Made by a program: the position numbers and the translations under genes. DNA of 64,000 bases from Madurella fahalii (Eukaryota; Ascomycota; Sordariomycetes; Sordariales), in assembly GCA_029876055.1 (NCBI GenBank), contig CM056874.1, positions 6,696,001 to 6,760,000 on the forward strand, in the 5' to 3' direction. Each line of letters opens with the position of its first letter. Position 1 is the stretch's first letter. This document shows, piece after piece, positions 22,811 to 34,800 of this stretch. The notes under the pieces were generated by a model that had not been told where the DNA came from, did no database searches, and saw only the letters and a list, made by a program, of their open reading frames with translations.

Positions 22811-23997
22811 GTGGAGGACGACGTTTGGGATAGTGTGGGGAGACTGGAGATGGGATAGTACAAGGAGAACCGGGAGGAGGGGTGGGGGCTGAAGTTCGAG
22901 AAATATAACGAAAAACGAAAGCAATCAAATGACGCTCGTTTCCGGTTAATCCTTGTTTGTTCATATATTTGCTTGCCCACGTCTTCGGACTGGATTTCTA
23001 TTCAATTCGTAAATCCAGAGCCCCATGACCAAAACAGATCCTCCGGCGTAGGAGAATTGAATGGCGAGGTAATATCTATTTAACGAGTCTAACTACCCTT
23101 GTCCTAACATAAAAATTGATTTTTTTGTGGTTGTAATAGATTTATCAACACTTACCTCAGCCTTTTGAGTCCAGACACCCAACGAATACACCACAGTTGC
23201 TGTACACTCCTCTCCTCGGCCGGAACCTCCGGAACCGCCGGAAGCGTCTGTTGCACCCCCGGGAATGGTGCCCTTTCCGATGAGGTATAAGCGCCACGTC
23301 CGTCCTGTATGCTTGTCTGGCCCAGCAGCGCCCGCGGCAGAAATAGAGCCTCTCTCTAACGCCCCTTTCTTATCCTCTCTACTTCTCCCCTTCCATCCTC
23401 CCCTTGTTCCCCACCCTCCAGTTACACCCGCTATTTAGTACTGAATTGGAGAAACGGTCCAGGGTACTTGGATCCTCTGGCCGGAACCTCGGGTTCCCGA
23501 CCCTCCGGGCTGTGACTTCAGACTGTCGGCCCTCGACATACAGGACGTCGAATTCTTCACCATTTTTGGTTTCTTTTGCTCGCTCCGTTTGGGACCTATC
23601 TTTGTTGGCAAAGTGGTCTCCCTCTGACCGGAGGGAGCTCTACGCGCCTATGTTATTTTGAACCTGCACAGGATTCAGGATCTCAGTTTGTTGTGGTGCT
23701 CCCTTGCTGGTATTGTTATGTGTTGTCTGTGCAATTCCCCCTGTTTTGGTTGTTTTCTGAGTGCAGGGCAGCCCAATCGCTCACATCCTCGCAATTACAC
23801 CTATTACGGTCTGTGTACCTTGCGCAGGCTTACCCAGACAAGCGGTTGGGACCCCTAAGGTGTAAATATTATGGAAGGTCCAGGGCCGACTGTCGTAGGG
23901 GAAGCCACAAGAGACAGAGGAGAAAGGTGTTTTCTATTCCTTGAAGTTACAATACCTCGAATCCTCACTTCTATTTGTTCCGGCTTCGTACACACAG
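22811..23997. other. Repeat-rich intergenic DNA
   Basis: No gene recognised. Around 23570-23700 (TTGGCAAAGTGGTCTCCCTC, then GGAGGGAGCTCTA and TTATTTTGAACCTGCACAGG) the order of landmarks resembles copy A of the repeat at 19.9 kb, but divergence is high, so this may be an older relative. Confidence 0.4.
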
Positions 23998-24190
23998 ACA
24001 ACAAAATTACGTTACATGGGTGTTGCAGTGCTTTTGCGCTTGGAACGACCGCCATCGGATGGACGAGGAATACATGCGGCCAAGGGGATCCGCCAACAAA
24101 ATTATGCACAAGGGTATTGGGCCAGGGTCGACCAGCATCGGATGGACGAAGGATTAGGGAGCTTAAAGGGATCTGCCAACAAAATTACGT
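23998..24190 (+). repeat. Imperfect direct repeat, ~80-100-bp period
   Basis: The block ACAAAATTA(C/T)G occurs three times (near 24000, 24098 and 24180), and GCATCGGATGGACGA or its close variant occurs twice between them, followed each time by GGGATC(C/T)GCCA. Two units are nearly complete and a third begins. The sequence gives no long coding frame. Confidence 0.6.
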
Positions 24191-24307
24191 TGAAGAGGTC
24201 TTGAGTCCGCCTGCCTAATGAGATTCAGTTGCTAGTAGTGGATCGAAGGAATAGAAATTGGTGAGAGCCTTTACACTTAAGTCCATTCCTCGTCATCGCT
24301 TCGGCGG

Positions 24308-24318
24308 GTATAAAGAGG
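24308..24318 (+). promoter_or_regulatory. TATA-type core promoter, GTATAAAGAGG
   Basis: The same 11 bases as at 22385-22395, here 178 bp before the ATG of the frame-broken cysteine-rich gene. Between them are tandem copies of CTGTCTCCATCGCCA (near 24353). Confidence 0.55.
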
Positions 24319-24485
24319 GCCATCCAACACGCGTTGCATTCTATCTACAGTCACTGTCTCCATCGCCACTGTCTCCATCGCCACTGCATCAATCGGCACT
24401 CTCATTCGTCGATCTCCCTCTCACCGGAGCGAAACACTTTAAGAATATCTGGCAACTCTTCGCAAGACGCACGGCCGCAGCCACG

Positions 24486-24747
24486 ATGAAGCTCTCTCTC
24501 TGCAGTTGTCATCGCCGGATGGTTCTACAGCATGGCAGCTGCGGACATCCCCGGGATTTGCTACGATATATGTAACAGCGCCCTCCGCGAAGGCAACCGT
24601 GTGGGATGGGGCAACCACCTCTGTGAACCCGGCTGCCCCTTCATGGATTACAAGTTGGGTTGCTACCTCTGCGCCTTGCACAACGACATACCGGGAGGAA
24701 TCAGGTTCGAGGGGACGCAATTCGAGGAAGTTACCCGGTGGTATTGA
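24486..24747 (+). pseudogene. Frameshifted small secreted cysteine-rich protein gene
   Basis: The first ATG after the TATA box (24486) opens MKLSL, a normal start of a fungal signal peptide, but the frame ends after 25 codons. The hydrophobic signal core (VVIAGWFYSMAAA), the mature part with six cysteines (GICYDIC, HLC, PGC, LGC, YLC) and the TGA at 24745-24747 lie in the next frame. The switch falls in a (CT)5 tract at 24492-24501, a classic slippage site. No GT lies where an intron could repair the frame, and the downstream ATG at 24532 would give a 71-residue protein without a full signal peptide. It shares its TATA string with the intact gene at 22516. The cause could be a real null allele, a length-polymorphic tract or a sequencing error. 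Confidence 0.65.
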
Positions 24748-25844
24748 ACCTGGTGGTGAAACCCTCAATGCGACAATCTGTTGTTCGAAGAGCAATGTAC
24801 CACTACTGTGTCGAGGGGCAGTTGCAGGGAGAGGAAGGGTTTGCGAGTCCGGATGTAGATGGGAACTATTGGAGAGAGGGGGGGGATAGGAGATATTAAT
24901 AAGGGAAACCTAGAGGACACTAGATGTATTGAGGCTTATTATATATTTCGATTCTTTCCTTTGTTTCCTAGCCGTTTAGAATTCGGAAACCGCAACCATC
25001 TAGAATTTACTAGGTCTACATCGAGCGAGAGCAGGTTTTCTGCCCTACTAGGGTACCGACAAAGGGATTGCCCTAATGCTCCACCTATGTATCTACATCT
25101 AATTTCTTTACTTTCTTCTAGTCTACTACATCCAATATCGTTGATAGAATGGAATTGATCAGAGACAACGACGAGGACTCTAGGTTTTGAGCATGGCCAG
25201 GATACCTATTGCATCTCTGATACCCCTCAGCGGGTGAGTCGTGCTAAGAGGAATTCTGGACCTGTTACTATCAAAAATAACTAACGAAGTTCTCAGAGTG
25301 GTTCCAAGGCACGCTAAGAGTACAGTACCTTCAAGCACTATTAGTATGAGGCAACAACATTTGGACAAGATATCAAATGGACTTGATTCATTGTACTATC
25401 TTGTCAAATTTCCCAACCATGGGGCCGACATTTACTCGCCAATATTTAGAGAGGATTAATGATGTGATAGATGTAATTGGCGCACAGGGCGCTCGCTGAA
25501 ACAATGTTATGGCGGCCAATCATACGTTATGAGATCGAATGACACTTAGGGAGGCGCCAGAGGCATTGAGAAGAACAGGGACAACGAAGGCACTGGGAAG
25601 ACAGAAGTTCCGAGAAGAGATTGACATCAAGAGATCAGTTGAGTACAATGATGACCTCGTAACGGGCTCAAAAGCAAATACAATTCCCGAATTATCCCTT
25701 CATTCGCGAGTTATACGATGATAGTGCCGGTTGGAGTGGTGATCAGCTCATGTTCGTAGCAGGGAGTTGCGTAGGATTGCCGAACTGGGTCATAATAGTC
25801 GACTCCCTCGCAATAATACGATGGAGGATCTTCAGCATAGGACA
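24748..25844. other. Gene-poor, AT-rich DNA
   Basis: I see no supportable gene or RNA. The short frames here have no family resemblance. The right end is the 3' flank of the lactate dehydrogenase gene. Confidence 0.5.
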
Positions 25845-26873
25845 TCATACCGAGGACAGCACGCCCTTGATGCTGAGGGCCGACTTCCGCAAGGCCTCCT
25901 TCTCCGGCTCGCTCAGGAGCAGCGGCACGTCCTGATGCGCACCGCGACGGTTCAGTTTGCAGGGCATGCTGAGCGCGACGTCGTCGACCCCCGCATACGA
26001 GCCCACCCTGGACACGGTCATGATGGCATCGCCATCCGTAATGATGGGCTCGAGGATGCTGACAAGCACCGACGCCACACCGTAATTCGTCTTGCCCTTG
26101 CGCTGGATGATCTCGTACGCCGCCTCCTTGGTCCTCCTTGAGCATTCCTCCATATCCGCCTCGCTATACTCCCTCCCCTTTTGCGCGCAATAGTCCTTGA
26201 GCCGCATCCCGGCGATGCTCGCGAGCGACCACACAGGGAGCTGGCTATCCCCGTGCTCGCCGATTATGACGGCGTGCACGTTCCGCGGGTTCACGCCAAA
26301 GTGCTTCCCCAGCTCGTGGCGGAACCGCGTGGTATCCATCGCAGTACCGGACCCGATCACCCTCTCCACCGGGAACCCCGACAGCTGGTAGGCGGCGTGG
26401 GTCAGCACGTCGACGGGGTTAGTGGCGACCACGAGGATGGTGTCGGGCGCGTGGTGCGTGATCTTGGGCACCACGTCCTGGAAGAGGGCGTAGTTGGTCT
26501 TGACTAGGTCGAGGCGCGTCTGGCCGGGCTTCTGGTTGACCCCCGCCGTGATGATGACGGCGGCAGCGCCTGCACAGTCTTCGTACTCGCCCGCACGCAC
26601 GCGCGCCTGGGCAAAGTGCGCCGCGTGGCTCAGGTCCATGACCTCGCCCAGCGCGCGGTTCTTGTCGATGTCGATGAGGACGATCTCGGCGGCGAGGCCG
26701 TCAAGCAGCAGGGCGTAGGCCGTCGTGACCCCGACCGAGCCCGCGCCGACGATGGCGATCTTGATGTGCTGGGACCATGGTTAGCATCAGGCGGATACGA
26801 CTACCCATTATGCAATCAGACATTGGGATACAGCTGTTTTGGGGCTCACTTTAACATTGTGTAGAGGATGCAT
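25845..26873 (-). CDS. L-lactate dehydrogenase (NAD-dependent)
   Basis: Reduces pyruvate to L-lactate with NADH, or the reverse, in the cytosol. Exon 1 is only eight codons (26873-26850, starting MHPLHNVK). Intron 26849-26769 has GTGAGC, a TGCTAAC branch site and CCCAG. Exon 2 is 26768-25845. The product is 315 residues. Visible features are the Rossmann start KIAIVGAGSVGVTTAYALL, the acidic cofactor site IVLIDIDKNR, the mobile loop GVNQKPGQTRLDL, VVATNPVDVLTH, the DTTRFRHELG substrate Arg/Asp site, and IIGEHGDSQLPVWS with the catalytic His. The Gln in the loop, where malate dehydrogenases have Arg, points to lactate as substrate. This enzyme is patchy in filamentous ascomycetes. The start is set by the splice signals, since exon 2 has no in-frame ATG before the Rossmann motif. 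Confidence 0.92.
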
Positions 26874-27375
26874 TTCTACGGTCGATGTTGGTGTACGGGA
26901 TCACAGAGAACGTATTTGGAAATCGGAGAGATTGCAGGGCCTGAAGTTGAAATGAGGTGCCAGGTGAAAGACGAGAGGGCAGCTGTGTCTCCGGTTATAA
27001 GCCGTCACTCTCTCGGCATGAAAGTCTGCCTGAACCAAGGTAGACTGGGGCTGTTGGGCCGCGACAACTCCAATGCTCCAAGGCTCGACTCCGCTGCGCC
27101 TAGAAAGTGATCTCTTTGAGGCTCACACGTGCGAAATTGGATGGATCAACTTGGCATGTTTTGGCGAAGATATGGCCTGATTGCGAAACCACCATGCCCT
27201 GTGGCTCAGCTACGTGGGGTGATGTGGGCAAGGCAGTCAGCAATGGCTTGGAGCAGGTCAACAAACTTCAAAGAACTGGGTTAGGGTCTGGTGGTGGAAT
27301 GTCGTCATTACTTACCGGTGCGTTGCCCAAGTGCCATTGATATAATTCTAGTACGGAGTTAACATTAACAATAAC
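26874..27375. other. Intergenic, LDH promoter side
   Basis: I see no gene. It separates the LDH start from the tRNA gene. Confidence 0.5.
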
Positions 27376-27461
27376 GGTCGTGTGGCGCAATGGTAGCGCG
27401 TTACTTTCCGGTTAAGAAACTCCGCTGGTAAAGGTTCTGGGTTCGAGTCCCAGCATGATCG
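27376..27461 (+). tRNA. tRNA-Arg (anticodon CCG) with a 14-nt intron
   Basis: The 86 bases fold as a tRNA. The acceptor GGTCGTG pairs with CATGATC (two G-T pairs), the D arm is GCGC-AATGGTA-GCGC, and the T arm is CTGGG-TTCGAGT-CCCAG with a perfect stem. The anticodon stem TTACT/GGTAA encloses TTCCGG, then about 14 extra bases, then T. That places CCG as anticodon and an intron just after position 37, the canonical eukaryotic site. A T-run near 27505 could end polymerase III transcription. Reading the anticodon depends on where the intron is cut. Confidence 0.85.
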
Positions 27462-27604
27462 ACTGTTAAGCTTTGTAGGCCCACCAAAAAATGGTCGACT
27501 ACATTTTTTTCATTTTTCCCCCGACCATCCAACTACTTTCCTACCATGCTGCTAAATATCAACCAAAAGTCCCCTAAATTCATTCTACGAGCGGTATATA
27601 CAGA

Positions 27605-29298
27605 CTACGCAAGCCAAAACCACATCTTCTGAACCCAGTTCTTGGCCACTGGCGGCTCGTCGGTGGCGCAAAAGTCATCCATCTCCTTCTTGCCAGTAAT
27701 CACATCGATCTCGTGCGCTGGTTTGGCAAATCTAAGCGTCCTGGACCACACCTTGTGCCCTATATACAAGACGAGAAACGCAGGGATCGTGATGTATGCG
27801 GCCAAAAAGTCCTTGTAGTCCCACTGGCCATCCACAAACACCTGGAAGCCGTTGGTGAGCGTAAGTAACGACACGACCAGCAAGATGAACCACGTCGCGT
27901 ACGGCTGCCCAATTGTCTTGAACGGGCGTGCCTCCATCAAGCCTTGATACGCCATGCCCGACCGGAAGCGCAGATACGTAATCATGACCACGATCCAGGC
28001 GATGAAGCCCGAGATGGTGGAGACGTTCATGAACCATGTGAACACCTGGGCGCCATTCTCAGACACATTCAGGTACGCGAGCAGACCGACGGTCCAGGTC
28101 GCTAGCACGGCCATATATGGCACACCGCGCCGAGTAGTCCTGGCGAAGATGCGGGGCGCCTGGCCCGTGGCCGCCATCGAGAAGAGCACGCGCGAGCCCG
28201 AGTAGAGGAACGCGTTACCGGCCGACCACGCCGACGTCAGAATCGCCGCGTTGATGACGTGGTTGAGCCCGACGATGCCGGCGCGCTGGATGCCAATGAC
28301 CCAGGGGCTTGCGTTGGCGTTGGACTCAGGGTTGAGTAAGTTCCCGTCGGTTGATGGTACGATGGCGCCGATGATCAAGCTGCTGACGCCGTAGAAGATG
28401 GCAAGACGGGCGAGGAAGCGGCGCGCGGCTTTGGGGATGTTGCGGCGAGGGGCGACTGTCTCGCCGGCCGCAAGACCGATGAGCTCAGGCGACGTGATGA
28501 AGCTGAAGCCTGCGCGGATGAAAGCCGTCCAGTACGCCAGGAAGCGCCCGGTCGACCCTGTGGCCATGTATTCCTTGAACGCTCCGGGGTCGTGCCAGTA
28601 TGCGAAGCCGATGGCGTCGCCATTGGGCGCGCCGCCAGCCATGATGACGATGCCCACGATGATCAGACCTATGATGGTAATAAGCTTGATGCTCGCGAAC
28701 CAAAACTCGGCCTCGCCAAAGACCCCGACGGCAATGATGTTCAAGGCGAGGCAGACAACCAAGATGAGCGTGATCCAGACCGCCGACGGGACGGGCGTTT
28801 CCCAGTAATTGAGCAAGATGGCACCTGCAGACGCCTCGGCCGCGACCAAGATGGCGTACGCATACCAATAATTCCAACCCGAGGCGAAGGCCAGGCTGCT
28901 GTCCACAAAGCGGTCGGTAAAGTAGGGAAGCGTGATGCCCTTCATGGGCAGGTAAGTCGTCATCTCGGCGATATCGTTCATAACGATCCAGACGACGAGC
29001 ATCATGGAGAGGTATCCCAGCCAGAGCGGCACCGGCCCGACATAGGATAAGATCAGGCCCGACCCGACGAATAGACCGGTTCCGATGCTGCATCCAGGCC
29101 CCCAGGTCAGCAGTCCATCGGAAATGGGTTTTTGGGGCCAGGATGGACTCACGCGCCACCTAGGGCCAGGAACTGAATGTGTCGGCTCTTGAGGCCGCGC
29201 TGCAGCTGCGAATCCGGTGACAGCGAAATGCCGCCATCAATGAAGTGGGAGGAGCCATTCGCATCGTCGGCGGCCCAGGACAGCTCGCCCTTCATCAT
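27605..29298 (-). CDS. Amino-acid permease (YAT family, APC superfamily)
   Basis: Proton-coupled amino-acid importer of the plasma membrane. Exon 1 is 29298-29153 and exon 2 is 29087-27605, with intron 29152-29088 (GTGAGT...GCAG, phase 2), giving 542 residues. The join restores the family signature LKSRHIQFLALGG, then AIGTGLFVGSG, at the first membrane helix. Next come MTTYLPMKGI, FASGWNYWYAYAI, the YWTAFIRAGFSFITSPELIG region, AAGETVAPRRNIPKA, and about twelve hydrophobic segments in all. The substrate cannot be read from sequence; the layout fits general or neutral amino-acid permeases. The start is the first of two adjacent ATGs. A further upstream exon is possible, because the frame stays open to a CCCCCAG near 29346. 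Confidence 0.9.
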
Positions 29299-31862
29299 CT
29301 CTCCCCGTGCTTTGAAGAGGTCGTTTGGTGAGATTCGTCGTCCTGGGGGAAATCAAAAGATTTTGTGAACCTTGGAATGGAAACGCGTTTCTCTGTTTTA
29401 TCTTGTCTCCCGCACCCTTGCATCCCACACCAACAGGTGCGGTCCCGATAGGCTGCGGTGCAGGTGGAGGGGCTATGGAGGTCGATCCACCGGATGGTCG
29501 TGGGAGAGCTGCCCGGGGGTTCTAAGCGGGGTTGGATCGGGGCCGCTTAGTTGCATGCACCGGCCGCGGGTGGCCCCCGGTGATGAGGGCCGAGAGACTG
29601 AATATCTACGGAGAGCGCGATGGAAGTGTCAAAAATATGTCATCACCATGCGAGTGAGCGCTGCTTTTGCTGTTCAGTGGAAACACCTAGCACGCGGGGT
29701 GTAACAAGTTGCTTGACGTGGGAGGGAATGTTCTACGTAGAATGCACTCAATGAGGGGAAGATTATATAAGGGAAGGTTCCAACACCAGGGTTCGTGGCC
29801 AATGCAGGTCTTGGTCTTGTCCTGCCTTGCTTGGGGGGTGTTTGGCTGTGGCTAGTCGACGACCTTCCTAATTTGCGATGACACCGAGCTCTCCAAGGTC
29901 GCCCCAGCGTTCACGTTACCACAGAGGGACAATGTGGGGCGCTGATCCCGGGACTTTTTGAACCCCCCCCTGGGGCGCTCAGGTTGTGCGGGTCGTGCAG
30001 GTCAGGATTTGACGTCTTGTGTTCTTCAGCCGCAACTATCCGAGAACCCAAGGTAAACACCGAGATTGATTTGGGGCCCGACGCAAAAGGGGTCCCCTCC
30101 TAGTTACCGGCGCTTTGGTGCTGTCCGAGTCGTCAGAGAAACGAGGTAAACGTTGAATTTGTGGGGAGGTAAATATTGTAATCTGATTCTCGGACGGCCG
30201 GGTGCCAAGTGGTGTCGGTGACTCGAAACCGTTAGCGGGAACTGTCATGTGGAGAATGGTTAACGTAACGTACGCTGGGCCCCGCTGGCAAAGTGAGTTT
30301 GAAGCACTGCATTCCTGAGGTTAAACAGCGAGCCAAATTCATGAGATTCCACTTCAATCTTCCTACTGGCGGTCTTACTAGGTCTCGCAGCGTTGTCATG
30401 GGAGGAGCCATTGGCTTCCGACCATGGCTTCTGGGATGCTCAGCCGTTAGTGCTTGGGCTCGGAGGGTGGTTGGTATGGTGGTTGGTGAATGCTTCCGGC
30501 TGGCCTGTTGATATGGAAAATTCACTTCCGCCGACTGCCCTGTGCTTAAGTTCTTATATATACGTAGTTCTATCTCAAATTCGGCAAGGGAAAAGAATGA
30601 TCTGGCCGGTTCGGCCTTGTAGTCGGGAACACGGTAGAGGCCTCTCGTCGCAATCAATCAGCAGTTCTAGGTAAGGTAGTTTTATAGCGACGTAGCGGAA
30701 AATAATTGATCACTCACTTTACTTGCACACACACACACACACACATACACTGAGGCTGATATCCGCACTAAGATAAGGCTGATTAGGAGGAAAATTCTCC
30801 TAAATGGATTCGGCCGCACTACCGCAAGTTGTGCAAAGAACGACTGTCGCTTTCCACACTGCTTTCCACGACCCCAACGGCGAGGTTTTAAGTAGAGTGT
30901 GGGGATATTTGGAACAGGAATTCTGCGAGTTAAGAAGCTATTCTATCGCCTTCTTCTTCCCTCTCCTTCTTTCCATTTCTCTTTTCCTTTTACTCTATGC
31001 GAATATCTTCAATAATTTATAATCCGAATAAAGGGACACTGCAATGCGAAACGAGGATGAGCTGACTATACTACTGATGATAATTAGCCTTGTAATCCGG
31101 GGAGATGGTATGCTTATTATCTATGCTCTTTTGGTAGTCCTTAACGTGATCACTCAAAGCATGGAACTAGGAGCTGGGTTTCATTGCACAAGTTGGAACC
31201 ACATGCCGGCAACAAGCTATATGTTGACGTTGCGAGCAGAGCAAGTCGGCGATTTTGCTCCATTTAAATACTACGCATAATCATGATTAGGCTGCGTCCT
31301 ATTACTTGTTGATATAGGTTTTTCACCCGGCTTTTACAGCACGGTTTTCCTATGTACTTAGCGGTAGAAGGTCCGGCACACCTTATTTTGGGTAAAGCGG
31401 TGTAGGAAGAATAATAATAATGATTAGGCTGCGGCTGAGCCCCAGTCCCAGAAGTGCTCGGCTTGGTTCGGTCTCTGGAACAAAACATCGATTGTTAACA
31501 CAACAAATCATCATCATAAAGAGGACTACTAATCCGTAGATGCTCACAGGGCAGGAAACGTCCCAACTCCGCAGCCCACATAGGAAAATTTAGAAGAGGA
31601 AGCCTTAAACCAACAGGTGCAGATCTTAGGGACTGTGGACATGACTTAGGTACATTACACAGTGCACACTGCACAAATCGAGGCGATATGCCAAGGCTGG
31701 CAAAAGCAACAACTAATGAGCATCTGCGGAATGGCTGCGTCACGTGCGGAGCGAGCTAAGTTGTCCTCGCGACCGCCATTGTTTTGACCTGGAGGAGGCT
31801 TCAATTCGCGTTGGAGCGCTCTCCCTTAGGGTCTCCTGCTCCTTCGTTCCCGAAAACCCGAG
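29299..31862. other. Long intergenic region, no gene recognised
   Basis: About 2.5 kb without a supportable gene. It contains a (CA)n microsatellite near 30725-30745, T/C-rich stretches near 30950-31000, and AT-rich DNA at 31020-31290 that may be transposon decay. The permease promoter should be at the left end. Confidence 0.5.
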
Positions 31863-34800
31863 ATGGATACTCAGGAACGAGTGGAATTGGCAGATGCCGC
31901 GCACGACGACACGGTTGACACCACTTTGGGACTGGAGCAGTTCGTTCAAAGCCTCCAGTCGCGGGTCGCTGATCGACTACGGAGCGAGCGAGCGGTATTT
32001 GAACAGAGAGCGTCCTCCCTTCGAGAAGCAAAGAGACTGGGACAGAACCGGTGGGAATCTTTGGGAAGAGAGATACAAAGGCTTCAGCAGGAGCGGCAGG
32101 AGCTAGAGCGTGAAAATGCCGCTCGCGACAGCAAGCTGAAAGAGCTGGAGATTGAATATAATGCAGCCGTGGAAATGTTAAGAGGCGCACTATTGGCGTC
32201 CGCGGCGGCTACAGTAAGTCCGAGCGTCCGGGTGGTATTTACAAGCCATTGATCTATCTCACTGACGTGGTCTTACCCGGCATAGGAGCAACCTCTACGC
32301 GATCCAACACCCGACTCCCACGATATCGACGGCTTGGAACAGTCCGCCGTCGCACAACAACCGAGCGCCGCAGAACCTGACGCACAGTCCGAGACGGAAC
32401 CGCCAATTTCGACGGGGGATGGCCTGTCGCAAAGGCGGTCGAAGAGGCGACACATCAGGAGTCGGCGTTTCGACGATTCCCCGTCTCCGGAACCCGCGGA
32501 CGCTCGGCTGCTGACTTCTCCAGAGCGTGCGTCTGCCGCCACGGTATGGAGCGTATACGGCTTATGAACGCTTACCCTGCTAATATCTGTGCGCCAGAGC
32601 CAAAGAGAAGTCGACGACGCGGAGAAACGTGATTTTATAGAGTGGGATCCCAGCCATCAACGGTCCGTCTTGCGTCCGCGGAAGAGAGCTCGAAAGGGTT
32701 ATAAGACCGTGGACTTCGACGAGGTCTTTCAGGATGGCAACGCTGAGTATAAACACACCATCTTCGAATATCCAAAAGGAAGAGGCGAGTGGTACATTCT
32801 TCGCTGCGATCAGCATGGTGTTCATTTCGGGGCGAAGCCTCTCCAGGGAGCAATGAAGCATTTGAACGGGAGGGACCACGGTCAGCAGCCCAAGAGTTAT
32901 GACATCGCCGTCCAGATGTTAGGCATTCTAGTTCTGAACTGTGATGCGGAGAAGGCGGATCGGAACAATCTTGTCTTTGATCGTGCATGGGCTGATGGGT
33001 ATCGACCGCTCAGGGCACGCAGCTCCAGGACGAGTGGGACGTTTGACAAGGCACCGGCGGGGACCGGTCATGATACTCAAAGCAGTGCCTCAACGGCTAC
33101 ACCGTCGCGTCAGGGAAGGTCAAAGGGCTTTGAAGGCGTCATTGAGCCAGCTGTGGGCGAGGTATACCGCGTATGGTACGAGCCTGACCGTGCCTACTAT
33201 GCAGCCCTCATGCTACCGACTGGGGATTTTGGGCCAGTAGGGATGGCTGGGGCCATTGTGGAGACGGGGCTCGCTTCCTACGTCCCGACATGCTATCGTT
33301 TCGATAAGCAGAACAAAGAGATCCTGGGTTGGGCGGACGGCTACGAGGCCGGTGGGCCTCGTGTCCATCGGCGAAGGTTCCCCATGATGTACTTCGACGA
33401 CAAGCTGGACATACCTCTGCATGGAGACCTTGGGATCCCTGAAGGCGATCGATTCTCATGGGTTTTGGCCAAAGATTTGAAGCCCTTTGACTTGCAGGAC
33501 CAAGAGTGCCGAAAGGTCCGTGGCTTCCGGGCCGCCCAAGCTTTCTATCAAAGGCAAAGGGCTAGGACGGCCCGGCAGCATGACGCCGACGTGGCGAGTA
33601 ACGAGGGACCTCGGAACTCAGGTCCGTTGTTTAACTGAATCTATAAGCTACGTGGTTTTACTGGCGCTGACACTACGGTGATCATCAGCAGCGGGATTGA
33701 CGGGCCTATCTTCTGAGCCAGGCCATGCCGATGATCGACGTCTACAGCACAGCGAGCGAGACCGCCCCCATGATGGGCCTCGACTCATGCCGGCAGTAAC
33801 ATCCGCGGCTTCATTCATGCACCCGCGCCATATTGCCCCTGTCACGCGATTGGGTGATGTTCATGCTGTGCTAGAGGACGTTGGGGAATCACAGACGGAA
33901 TCTGATTGCGAATCCGATTGTGAGTCGGACTGTGAATCCGACTCTGAGTCCGACAGCGGGTTTCGTTGGCAGCTGGAAGAGCAGGGCGCAGAGGAAGGCA
34001 CCGACTGTGAGCCTGGTCCTAGCTCGGGAAAGCATTGTGATGGACCAAACCGGCAGCATGGGATCGGAGAAACTCCAGTCGAGTGCGGTCCTGGGTCCCA
34101 GTCATCATCAGATTCGAGGCCTAACGAGTGTTCCGCTACGGCCCCGGATCCGGGCTGGGAGAAGGTAGGACAAGGACCTGGCGAGCCTTTTACGACCTGT
34201 AATGGCCTCATCGGACCCGTCACGGGGCTGCCTCTTCAGGAGCTGGCGGGCCTCGCCCATAGCGCGCTAACCGCGACTGACCGAGCTGCACCAAGATCCA
34301 CGTCGCCGGTTGAGACAACACAGCAAACACGCACTAACAATAACCACTCGCCGGCTGAGGAACAGCCCCTCTCGAGCACCGAAACGGATTTACCGGTGAC
34401 AATGTCGGCCGCACAGACAGGAAGAACACAATGTCAGGCCGTACCCGCCCCGCCTTGTCTCCATCCTCCCTATGCACAAATACAAAACGGGCAGCAAGAC
34501 CATACCACCAACATACAACGCGCCGAGGTCGGGGAACAAACTGGATTTACGGCAGTTATCGACCAACGGAGCACAGTTGCTTCCTCACGCACAGATACTC
34601 GGGCCTGGCCAGGAGCGGTTTGCTCGGCTCCCGCAAGCTCAAGCTCGATAATATCGCCGATCGCGGACCGGGACCGGTGGCAGCTCTCGAGAGGGTATAC
34701 TCTTGGTCGCTTCAATACCACCCAAACACCGCCGCCGGTGTTTGCCCAGCAGTCAACGCCTACGCCCCCATCCTGCTCTACAACCGCAATGCAATCCAGT

